From Prevotellaceae bacterium (GTDB taxonomy: Bacteria; Bacteroidota; Bacteroidia; Bacteroidales; UBA932), in contig JAITHX010000050.1 of NCBI GenBank assembly GCA_031279735.1, forward strand, positions 1 through 5,523: a DNA stretch of 5,523 bases. Reading direction: 5' to 3'. A program made the translations under genes and the position numbers. A model generated the notes under the pieces. The model worked only from the letters and a program-made list of their open reading frames with translations, was not told the origin of the DNA and did not search any database. Every line of letters starts with the position of its first letter. Position 1 is the first letter of the stretch. This document shows positions 1 to 5,180 of this stretch, one piece after another.

Positions 1-22
1 ACAATAGCGCCGGAGCATATAG

Positions 23-57
23 TCCTGTCGCAAATTTTTACTACTTTTGCGACAGGA
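23..57. promoter_or_regulatory. Perfect 12-bp inverted repeat, candidate autoregulatory operator of the DUF6088/nuclease cassette
   Basis: The arms TCCTGTCGCAAA (23-34) and TTTGCGACAGGA (46-57) are exact reverse complements separated by 11 A/T-rich bases. The right arm overlaps the -7 promoter element at 42-49 and ends 15 bp before the ATG at 73. No T-run follows the stem on either strand, so it does not look like a terminator. AbiEi antitoxins are known to repress their own promoters by binding inverted repeats, and the downstream gene is AbiEi-like, so I infer an operator bound by that protein. The repeat is seen directly; the binding partner is inference. Confidence 0.65.
42..49 (+). promoter_or_regulatory. 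Bacteroidetes-type -7 promoter element
   Basis: TACTTTTG matches the Bacteroidetes -7 consensus TAnnTTTG exactly. I see no good TTTG -33 element at the expected distance (around 19-23). Transcription would begin near 54-58, leaving a leader of about 15-20 nt before the ATG at 73. The same 12 bases, TACTTTTGCGAC, occur in the promoter of the Cys/His-rich gene (5065-5076, minus strand). Confidence 0.55.
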
Positions 58-72
58 TTAATATTGAAACGT

Positions 73-684
73 ATGATTGAAAGTATTGAAACGAGAATAA
101 TTAGAAAGATAAAACGAGCGGATCGCGGAAGACTGTTTTTTGTAGATACGTTTGCAAAGTTCGGGAACGTCAAAGCGGTCAACAAGGCATTGGAACGGCT
201 GGTACAACAGGAAAAATTGTGTCGCATTGCACATGGCATATATGTGCTGCCGGCTGAAAGCGAATATACGGGAAAGGTTTTTCCGGATACCGACACCATT
301 GCCGTCGCCATTGCCAAACGCGACAAGGCACGTATAGTTCCCACCGGCAGCTATGCCCTGTACAAATTGGGACTGACAACTCAAGTGCCTATGAACGTGG
401 TTTATTATACCGACACTTCGGCGCGCGGGATTTCAATAGGCAAGCGAACCATCAAATTCAAGAAAACAAGCGCTCGAAACCTTGCCTTTACAGGCGAAAT
501 AAGCATGCTGGCAATACAGGCGCTACGCACGCTGGGCAAAGGAAACGTCACCGATGAAGAGATAAAACACATCAAACGAATACTGCAAAACGAAAATCCA
601 AAGCATTTACAACACGATTTGCTACTGGCACCCGTATGGATAAGAACACTGTTGTTAGACAATAATACAATTGAAAATGAATGA
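73..684 (+). CDS. DUF6088 family protein, AbiEi-like winged-helix regulator/antitoxin
   Basis: A 203-residue protein resembling the DUF6088/AbiEi antitoxin group. Residues about 8-60 form a winged-helix-like unit that ends in the segment RIAHGIYVLP, typical of these proteins. A second region, about 86-115 (IVPTGSYALYKLGLTTQVP), resembles the AbiEi core, and a helical tail with LRTLGK follows. There is no signal peptide or membrane segment, so it should be cytoplasmic and DNA-binding. The frame is open to the window edge and a TTG lies at 64, but I chose the ATG at 73 because the -7 element at 42-49 would leave almost no leader for an earlier start. The next gene begins 33 bp downstream, suggesting co-transcription. 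Known AbiEi proteins repress their own operon and neutralise an AbiEii nucleotidyltransferase; none is seen here, the partner being a PDDEXK nuclease. The family call is from recognition of the sequence; the antitoxin role is inferred. Confidence 0.78.
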   Translation: MIESIETRIIRKIKRADRGRLFFVDTFAKFGNVKAVNKALERLVQQEKLCRIAHGIYVLPAESEYTGKVFPDTDTIAVAIAKRDKARIVPTGSYALYKLGLTTQVPMNVVYYTDTSARGISIGKRTIKFKKTSARNLAFTGEISMLAIQALRTLGKGNVTDEEIKHIKRILQNENPKHLQHDLLLAPVWIRTLLLDNNTIENE

Positions 685-717
685 TTTTATACATATATAA
701 GTAAATATTTCAACCAC

Positions 718-1767
718 ATGAAACGAAACGACACGGACATTGCTAACACCGGACTGCGGGAAGAGGAAGTCTCGCAGCCGTATCGGGAACTGATTGAACG
801 TATTTCGCGCAGGTACGCTGAAGGACAGGCGCAGGCTGCTCGTTCCGTCAACGAAGCGATTATCCAAACCAACTGGAAAATAGGACAGCATATTGTAGAA
901 TACGAGCAGAACGGCAATAAAAAGGCTGAATACGGCAAGGCGCTACTCGACAAGCTGTCGAAAGACCTCAGTTTGCTGCACGGAAAAGGATTCAGTAGGA
1001 GCAATCTGCAAAGAATGAGGCAATTTTACCTTACATATCCAATTTGTGCGACGCCGTCGCACAAATTGAGCTGGTCGCACTGGGTGGAACTGCTGAAAGT
1101 GAGCGACGAACTGGAACGCAGTTTTTATCAGCAGCAAACCATGCTGGAAAACTGGAGCGTCGCCGAACTCAAACGGCAATTGGACTCCGGCTTATTCATG
1201 CGCTTTGCCTTATCGAAGAACAAGGAAAAAATATTGCAGCTGGCGCAGCAGGGACAAATAATCGAATCGCCGGCCGACGCGGTAAAAGACGTTTACGTAT
1301 TTGAATTTTTGAAGATACCCGAACCTTATATGTGTTCCGAAACCGATTTGGAAACCGGTCTGCTCGATAATCTGCAAACCTTTCTGCTGGAATTGGGCAA
1401 AGGGTTTACTTTTGTCGGACGGCAATACCGTATAATGATAGACAATACGCACTATCGCGTCGATCTGGTGTTCTATCACCGTATTCTTCGCTGTTTCTTT
1501 TTAATTGACATTAAAATAAACAGAGTAAAACACGGCGACATTGGACAGATGAACATGTATCTCGGCTATTTTGCCAAAGAGGAAAATTATGAAGGCGACA
1601 ATCCGCCCGTCGGCATCATTCTGTCGAAGGAGAAAGACGACCTGCTGGTGGAATATGCAACATACGGAATGAGCAGCCAGCTGTTTGTATCCAAGTACCA
1701 GTTGTATCTGCCCGACAGGGACGAATTGAGAAGACTCATCAATCAACAGCTGAACAATGATTTCTAA
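718..1767 (+). CDS. YhcG/DUF1016-family PDDEXK nuclease
   Basis: A 349-residue cytoplasmic protein of the YhcG (DUF1016) type. Residues about 20-165 match the N-terminal helical domain (NWKIGQHIVEYEQ at 52-64, GFSRSNLQRMRQFY at 91-104, LSWSHWVELLKVSD at 117-130). Residues about 185-340 form the PDDEXK nuclease fold: E212, VDLVFYHR with D249, LIDIK with D264 and K266, then GDIGQMNMYLGYF with Q277. The predicted metal-binding acidic residues and lysine are all present, so an active nuclease is plausible. Family length is about 340-370 residues, so it looks complete. The leader is A/T-rich with no Shine-Dalgarno, as usual in this phylum. YhcG homologues are frequent in restriction and defence neighbourhoods; their biochemical role is poorly defined. 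Pairing with a DUF6088 gene suggests a regulated toxic or defence nuclease (inference). Oddity: a 29-bp DNA palindrome (1040-1068) encodes the linker between the two conserved N-terminal motifs. Confidence 0.88.
   Translation: MKRNDTDIANTGLREEEVSQPYRELIERISRRYAEGQAQAARSVNEAIIQTNWKIGQHIVEYEQNGNKKAEYGKALLDKLSKDLSLLHGKGFSRSNLQRMRQFYLTYPICATPSHKLSWSHWVELLKVSDELERSFYQQQTMLENWSVAELKRQLDSGLFMRFALSKNKEKILQLAQQGQIIESPADAVKDVYVFEFLKIPEPYMCSETDLETGLLDNLQTFLLELGKGFTFVGRQYRIMIDNTHYRVDLVFYHRILRCFFLIDIKINRVKHGDIGQMNMYLGYFAKEENYEGDNPPVGIILSKEKDDLLVEYATYGMSSQLFVSKYQLYLPDRDELRRLINQQLNNDF
1040..1068. repeat. 29-bp near-perfect palindrome inside the nuclease gene
   Basis: CAATTTGTGCGACG (1040-1053) and CGTCGCACAAATTG (1055-1068) are perfect 14-bp reverse complements around a single C. 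A further GTCGCAC copy lies at 1074-1080. It encodes about PICATPSHKL (residues 108-117), between conserved blocks of the N-terminal domain, and keeps the frame open. It may be an inserted palindromic element or a regulatory structure. Confidence 0.85.
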
Positions 1768-1774
1768 CGCATAA

Positions 1775-1808
1775 GCCCGCCGGATTTTCTTCCGGCGGGC
1801 ATTTTTTC
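1775..1808 (+). terminator. Strong intrinsic terminator of the DUF6088/nuclease cassette
   Basis: GCCCGCCGGA (1775-1784) pairs perfectly with TCCGGCGGGC (1791-1800) around a 6-nt loop TTTTCT, followed by ATTTTTTC. The stem starts 8 bp after the nuclease stop codon. On the minus strand the hairpin is not followed by a T-run, so it mainly serves the plus strand, although it also sits at the 3' end of the convergent HMA gene. Confidence 0.93.
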
Positions 1809-1824
1809 AGCTTTCAGCTTTCAG
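1804..1824. repeat. Three tandem heptamers (CTTTCAG) over the stop codon of the HMA gene
   Basis: TTTTCAG, CTTTCAG and CTTTCAG run in tandem (1804-1810, 1811-1817, 1818-1824). Read on the minus strand each unit contains TGA, and because the unit is 7 bp the three TGAs (1821-1823, 1814-1816, 1807-1809) fall in three different frames. The first of them is the stop of the HMA gene. Confidence 0.85.
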
Positions 1825-2195
1825 CTTTTCACATCGCAAGTGAAGTCTAATTTTTCGATAGCCTTTTTCAGGCTTTCCTCCGAAGTTTTATTGGGGTCGT
1901 AGGTGATTTTTACCGTCTTGGCGTCCAAATCGACCTTCATGTCCTTTACCCCTTTTTCCCATGCGATATTCTTTTCGACTTTTTGCTTGCATGCACCGCA
2001 GTGCATGTTTACGCTGAAAGTAACCGCCTTCGTTTTGGCGGTTTTACTCGCCTTTTCGGGCGAATCGACTTTCTTAGCCTCCGCCTTGCCGCTTTTGTTC
2101 TTGCAGTCGGCGGGGTTGTGGTGATCCTGTGCGCTCAGTGCGGCACATGCGGCGAAGATTATGCTCATCGCCAATACTAACTTTAACTTTCTCAT
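1821..2195 (-). CDS. Exported heavy-metal-associated (HMA) domain protein
   Basis: A 124-residue protein. Residues 1-22 are a signal peptide (basic MRKLK, hydrophobic core, SAQ cleavage region). C17 follows FAA, a weak lipobox, so a lipoprotein is possible but signal peptidase I cleavage is more likely. A Lys/Ala-rich linker follows (about 31-57), with DHH and one Cys near its start. The HMA domain spans about 57-124, with the metal-binding motif MHCGAC (C66, C69) of the MxCxxC type used by CopZ/Atx1-like chaperones for copper(I) and related metals, and a beta-alpha-beta pattern after it. The final FTCDVKS adds another Cys. It likely binds a soft metal in the periplasm. It starts 25 bp after the TonB-dependent receptor on the same strand, so the two should be co-transcribed, and the receptor may deliver its cargo to it (inference). 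The metal cannot be named from sequence alone. Confidence 0.9.
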   Translation of the reverse strand: MRKLKLVLAMSIIFAACAALSAQDHHNPADCKNKSGKAEAKKVDSPEKASKTAKTKAVTFSVNMHCGACKQKVEKNIAWEKGVKDMKVDLDAKTVKITYDPNKTSEESLKKAIEKLDFTCDVKS

Positions 2196-2204
2196 TGTAT
2201 CAAA
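2196..2204 (-). promoter_or_regulatory. Leader element TTGATACA directly before the HMA start codon
   Basis: On the minus strand TTTGATACA immediately precedes ATG (2195-2193). The receptor gene has almost the same sequence, ATTGATACAA, directly before its own ATG. No Shine-Dalgarno is present at either. It may aid initiation or mark a shared origin of the two leaders; the role is unknown. Confidence 0.4.
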
Positions 2205-2220
2205 TGTTTAAAATTTATAC

Positions 2221-4464
2221 TCACATTAATCTCAGCCGTATTCCGGCATAAATCCGACGTCCCATCAGCGGTCCCCAGACGAGCGAGGAATCGAAGCCTC
2301 TGTCGAAAGGACGGTCGGCAAGGTTTATCGGGTTCTTCTGTCGATAGTCCATAATGTTTTCCACGCCTATATAAGCGTCGAAATACTTGGTGTTTTTCGT
2401 TGCCTGCGCAAAATAGACAGGGAAGGCGGGAGAGGTGTTGACTTCGCTGGAATAACCTGTCATGCTCGGCAGTCGCGACGGTCCGTTGAACTGAGCGGTA
2501 AGGTCGAACACCCATTTGCGGAGCGGAGTGGCGTAGGATACGTTTATCAGTCCCCGGTAGCGCGAGATCAGCGGTTTTTCGACAAGCATGGAAACGTTTC
2601 CGTCGCCGACAGTCATTTTCGTGTCGTTGTAGCGATACGCGGCGAATATTTCCCAGCCGGCGAAAGGCTCGAAAGTCATGTCGGCCTGCCATGCGTTGGC
2701 ATACGAGCGTCCGTTGAGATTGTAGAAGAACACCCTGTCGCGGTTTCGCTCTATGTCCGCGACAGTCTGGTTTTGGAAATCGGTGCGGAAATAGTCGAGG
2801 CTCAGCACGAGATTTTCCTCAGCCCATGTAGGGATATAGAACGTCAGATTGCTTCCGTAGTTCCACGCGCTTTCGATGTCGAGACCGTTTATTGCCGCCG
2901 CGTCAAACTCGCGCGACGAAGCCATCAGCCCTATGTTTTCGGCTATTGCGTTCGGCGAGCGGTAGCCTTTTCCGGCCGAGGCGCGGAAGACGATGTTGTC
3001 GCTGAAATTGTACTTGAGGTTTGCTCTCGGCGTGAGCAGCCATCCGAAACGGCTGTTGTAGTCGCTTCTTATTCCGGCTATGAGGATTAGCCTGTCGAGA
3101 CGCGAGTAGGTGTATTGCAGAAAGGCGCCCGGCACGAGTTCCTCCCTGTCGAGTTCGATGTCGGAAGGCGTGTTTATCGGCAGCTTGTCGCTGTATTTCG
3201 TATTGTAGCCGTCGTATTGAAAGCTCAGTCCCGCAGTGTACTGATGCGAAGTGTTGTTGATATACGACGAAAGCATGACGTTGGTGTACGACGAACTCTG
3301 CGTTCCGGCAAAGCGTTTCGCTCCGAACGCCGAACTCTGGATGTGTCGCGTGAAGCTGTTGATAATGCCTATGCTCTGCCCCTCCTTGCCGAAAGCGAAT
3401 CCCGTTTTGTTGTAAACGTTGAAGTTCAGGTTTTCGATATTGGTTTCGTAGCGGTCGGCGACGGACGAGAGTTGTCCGCCCTTTCTTATTTCGCTCAGAA
3501 ACTTGAATCCCGTTTTTGATTCGACGCCTTTGTCGGGATTCTCGTAGTACCATCTGTTGTAGAGGTTCAGGAGCTTCGATTTGGGAGTGTCCATAAACCC
3601 GTCGCCGTTGACGTCGTGTTCCGGCGTTTCGGCGGAAACATGCGCCATCAGTCCTGCCCACAGTCGGTCGGGAACAACTTTCGTCGCAAGGCTGAGGTTT
3701 CCCTCGTAGCGTCCCGAAACATCGGCATAGAGATTAAGAAACAGCGGATCGGTCTGATTGGGTTTGCGGAAGTCGAGATTGATCTGTCCGGTGATGGACT
3801 CGTAGCCTCCCGTGACCGACGAAGCGCCCTTGGAGATTTGAATCCCTTCCATCCACGAACCGGGAGTGTAGTTCCAGCCGTAGGTGGAAGCAAGTCCGCG
3901 CATCGAGGGGATATTTTCGGCGAGCATCTGACTGTAAACGCCCGACAGTCCGAGCAGTTGAATCTGCTTTGCGCCCGAAACCGCATCGGTGAATCCCACA
4001 GTGACCGACGCGCTGTTTTCGAAGCTTTCGCCGAGATTGCAGCAGGCGAGTTTCATCAGTCCGGTTTTGGAAATGACCTCCACTTTCGCCGGCGTCAGTC
4101 TCGAAAAGTACGTGCCGAGACGACGGGCGACAATGACGGTTTCCTCCAGCGTTTCGCCCTCTTCGACAAGCGTAAAGTCGGCAGTTCCTTCGCCCTGCAC
4201 CTGCAAGCTGTCGCTGCTCATGCCTATCAGAGAGGCAATCAGCAAATCCGCGCCTGCGGGAGCCGCAACGCTGTAACGACCTTCGGCGTCGGTAGTCGTT
4301 CCCTTTTTCAGTTTGGAAAGATATACGGTTGCGCCTTCAAGCGGCGTCTTTTTGCCCGATTTGTCTATTTCATAGACATGTCCCGTTATGTTTTGCGCCT
4401 GTATTGCCGCAACGGGCGCGAGCATCAATATCAGACATATATAGTTCAATTTTATAGTGTTCAT
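2221..4464 (-). CDS. TonB-dependent outer-membrane receptor, probably metal-related
   Basis: A 747-residue receptor. A signal peptide (1-24, ending IQAQ) precedes a CarboxypepD_reg-like beta-sandwich (about 25-100, with PLEGATVYL and TTDAEGRYSV). A TonB-box-like stretch ETVIVARR (108-115) leads into the plug domain (about 118-235), which has LSGVYSQML, IPSMRGL and the closing QISKGASSVTGGYESITGQI. The rest is a 22-strand-type beta barrel. Its last residue is Met, not the usual aromatic. An unusual Cys pair at 141-142 (LACCNLGE) lies in the plug. I chose ATG at 4464; an in-frame TTG at 4473 is part of a leader motif shared with the HMA gene. The HMA gene follows after 25 bp and a Cys/His-rich secreted protein gene precedes it by 123 bp. 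The neighbours imply uptake of a metal ion or metal complex, energised by TonB-ExbBD. There is no SusD partner, which argues against a glycan receptor. The substrate is inferred from context only. Confidence 0.93.
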   Translation of the reverse strand: MNTIKLNYICLILMLAPVAAIQAQNITGHVYEIDKSGKKTPLEGATVYLSKLKKGTTTDAEGRYSVAAPAGADLLIASLIGMSSDSLQVQGEGTADFTLVEEGETLEETVIVARRLGTYFSRLTPAKVEVISKTGLMKLACCNLGESFENSASVTVGFTDAVSGAKQIQLLGLSGVYSQMLAENIPSMRGLASTYGWNYTPGSWMEGIQISKGASSVTGGYESITGQINLDFRKPNQTDPLFLNLYADVSGRYEGNLSLATKVVPDRLWAGLMAHVSAETPEHDVNGDGFMDTPKSKLLNLYNRWYYENPDKGVESKTGFKFLSEIRKGGQLSSVADRYETNIENLNFNVYNKTGFAFGKEGQSIGIINSFTRHIQSSAFGAKRFAGTQSSSYTNVMLSSYINNTSHQYTAGLSFQYDGYNTKYSDKLPINTPSDIELDREELVPGAFLQYTYSRLDRLILIAGIRSDYNSRFGWLLTPRANLKYNFSDNIVFRASAGKGYRSPNAIAENIGLMASSREFDAAAINGLDIESAWNYGSNLTFYIPTWAEENLVLSLDYFRTDFQNQTVADIERNRDRVFFYNLNGRSYANAWQADMTFEPFAGWEIFAAYRYNDTKMTVGDGNVSMLVEKPLISRYRGLINVSYATPLRKWVFDLTAQFNGPSRLPSMTGYSSEVNTSPAFPVYFAQATKNTKYFDAYIGVENIMDYRQKNPINLADRPFDRGFDSSLVWGPLMGRRIYAGIRLRLM

Positions 4465-4473
4465 TTGTATCAA
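4465..4473 (-). promoter_or_regulatory. Leader element TTGATACAA directly before the receptor start codon
   Basis: TTGATACAA touches the ATG at 4464 and matches the sequence before the HMA gene. In the HMA gene the TTG of this motif is out of frame with the ATG, so the motif is conserved for a reason other than being a TTG start. This supports ATG at 4464 as the receptor start. Confidence 0.4.
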
Positions 4474-4505
4474 TTTTTAACTGTGAATATAATCGTGTAA
4501 ATAAA

Positions 4506-4534
4506 TAAAGGTATAAAATCACGCGACTTTATAC
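4506..4534 (-). promoter_or_regulatory. 24-bp dyad next to a weak -7-like element upstream of the receptor
   Basis: GTATAAA (4511-4517) and TTTATAC (4528-4534) are perfect arms, and the inner bases continue the symmetry (TC/GA, C/G), giving 20 of 24 symmetric positions. On the minus strand TACCTTTA (4506-4513) is one mismatch from the TAnnTTTG -7 consensus and overlaps the dyad by 3 bp. This arrangement fits an operator controlling receptor transcription. I found no convincing -33 element, so the promoter call is weak; the dyad itself is clear. Confidence 0.4.
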
Positions 4535-4539
4535 TGCTG

Positions 4540-4579
4540 AAAAACGTTCGGAGCGTCCGGAGGCATCCGGATGCGTCCG
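4540..4579 (-). terminator. G/C-rich hairpin after the Cys/His-rich gene, possible terminator or attenuator
   Basis: Bases 4549-4579 fold as CGGA-GC-TCCGGA around a GGCA loop with TCCGGA-GC-TCCG, having one G/T opposition and one bulge. On the minus strand it lies 8 bp after the stop codon of the Cys/His-rich gene and is followed by AACG and then TTTTT (4544-4540). The T-run is short and offset, so termination may be partial, giving different levels of the first gene and the receptor. Confidence 0.45.
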
Positions 4580-4582
4580 TCA
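4553..4582. repeat. Three 10-bp direct repeats around TCCGG
   Basis: GCGTCCGGAG (4553-4562), GCATCCGGAT (4563-4572) and GCGTCCGTCA (4573-4582) are tandem near-copies with a 10-bp period, close to one DNA turn. They make up most of the hairpin at 4549-4579, so the repeat and the hairpin may be two views of one structure. Confidence 0.6.
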
Positions 4583-4587
4583 ACTAA

Positions 4588-5040
4588 TCACAATCTCAAT
4601 TGACAATGACGATAAACGAGAGGTACGGGCGAGACCCGCGGGGGAGAATGAGTGTTTTTAACGGCAAGGCAGGGCGCACGCAGTTCCGACAAATCGGCGA
4701 CGACAGGAACAGTGGCTACGGCAACGGTTTTAAACGAAAGCGATTCCGTTGCCGGAGGCATTTCGTCCAAATCCGCCGACTTGTAAACTGTCGAACAATG
4801 ACAGCCTTCGCAGTCGCCGCCGGCATCATGATCGCGTTCGTCATGTGAATCGTGTGAATCGTGTGAATCATGTGAATCGCAACACTCCGCCGAATCCTGA
4901 TGATGACAAGTACAAGTGCTTTCAGCGACAAACAATTCGATTTTGCCCGAGTTTCCGCACCCACATTCATGCACAGCAACCCCCACCGTAGCCGAAAGGT
5001 ACAGTAGAGTTAAAAATGCCGCCATGAATTTTCTTACCAT
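4588..5040 (-). CDS. Small secreted Cys/His-rich protein, HYC_CC_PP-like
   Basis: A 150-residue protein with an N-terminal signal sequence or anchor (MVRKFMAAFLTLLYLSATVG) followed by VHECGCG. It has 11 Cys and 11 His: C26, C28, C43, C45 with HH at 46-47, C53-C54, four SHD repeats (56-67), and CEGCHC at 77-82. The C-terminal part carries HSPPRVSPVP (131-140). The order of an H-x-C-G motif after a hydrophobic segment, a CC pair, and a late PP motif resembles the Bacteroidetes HYC_CC_PP proteins, although the Tyr of HYC is Glu here. The composition suggests metal binding outside the cytoplasm. A longer start at 5091 exists, but the -7 promoter element at 5069-5076 lies downstream of it, so I chose ATG at 5040. 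It precedes a TonB-dependent receptor and an HMA gene on the same strand. It has no known enzymatic role; metal capture or sensing is an inference. Confidence 0.8.
   Translation of the reverse strand: MVRKFMAAFLTLLYLSATVGVAVHECGCGNSGKIELFVAESTCTCHHQDSAECCDSHDSHDSHDSHDERDHDAGGDCEGCHCSTVYKSADLDEMPPATESLSFKTVAVATVPVVADLSELRAPCLAVKNTHSPPRVSPVPLVYRHCQLRL
4843..4878 (-). repeat. Four in-frame 9-bp repeats encoding Asp-Ser-His
   Basis: GATTCACAY occurs four times in tandem on the minus strand (4870-4878, 4861-4869, 4852-4860, 4843-4851), encoding Asp-Ser-His units. The only variation is a third-position C/T in the His codon. Slippage would add or remove whole tripeptides without a frameshift, so the His/Asp stretch may vary in length between strains. 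Confidence 0.9.
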
Positions 5041-5068
5041 AACTAAATAATTTTTTTTATTAACGTCG

Positions 5069-5099
5069 CAAAAGTAATATATTATTTCCAATCACGAAA
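5069..5099 (-). promoter_or_regulatory. Bacteroidetes-type promoter of the Cys/His-rich gene
   Basis: On the minus strand TACTTTTG (5076-5069) matches TAnnTTTG exactly. A TTTC (5099-5096), one base from the -33 consensus TTTG, lies 19 bp upstream, a normal spacing. The start would be near 5060-5064, giving a leader of about 20-25 nt with an A-rich stretch before ATG at 5040. A 14-bp A/T palindrome, AAATTAATTAATTT (5098-5111), overlaps the -33 edge, but its low complexity makes it weak evidence for an operator. Confidence 0.7.
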
Positions 5100-5140
5100 A
5101 TTAATTAATTTGGTTCTACTGGGAATTGTGTGGAAAAAGG

Positions 5141-5180
5141 TTGCGTGTTTTTTCACCGCGTTGCGGTGTTTTTTCACCGC
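5141..5180. repeat. Tandem 20-bp duplication with T-loop hairpin
   Basis: TTGCGTGTTTTTTCACCGC (5141-5159) recurs at 5161-5180 with one extra G. The second copy forms a perfect hairpin, GCGGTG (5163-5168) with CACCGC (5175-5180) around six T. In the first copy the missing G leaves a bulge. Confidence 0.8.

Noticed and set aside
23..57. Terminator of an upstream plus-strand gene
   Set aside because: The stem is strong but no T-run follows on either strand, and it overlaps a -7 promoter element.
1..60. Tail of an upstream gene
   Set aside because: The frame of the DUF6088 gene is open to position 1, but the stretch holds a promoter element and dyad and has no recognisable protein similarity; too short to call.
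64..72. TTG start for the DUF6088 gene
   Set aside because: It would leave a leader of only about 10 nt after the predicted transcription start, while an in-frame ATG is three codons further and gives a normal family N-terminus.
2145..2147. Lipoprotein signal at C17 of the HMA protein
   Set aside because: The residues before the Cys (FAA) are a poor lipobox, and a normal SAQ cleavage region follows; kept only as an alternative.
3616..4500. Long plus-strand open frame (294 codons) opposite the receptor
   Set aside because: It is antisense to a clearly recognisable TonB-dependent receptor, and its translation is rich in Arg, Ser and His without domain or signal features.
5041..5091. Longer N-terminus (start at 5091) of the Cys/His-rich protein
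   Set aside because: The -7 element lies inside this extension, and the shorter start gives a clean signal peptide directly at its N-terminus.
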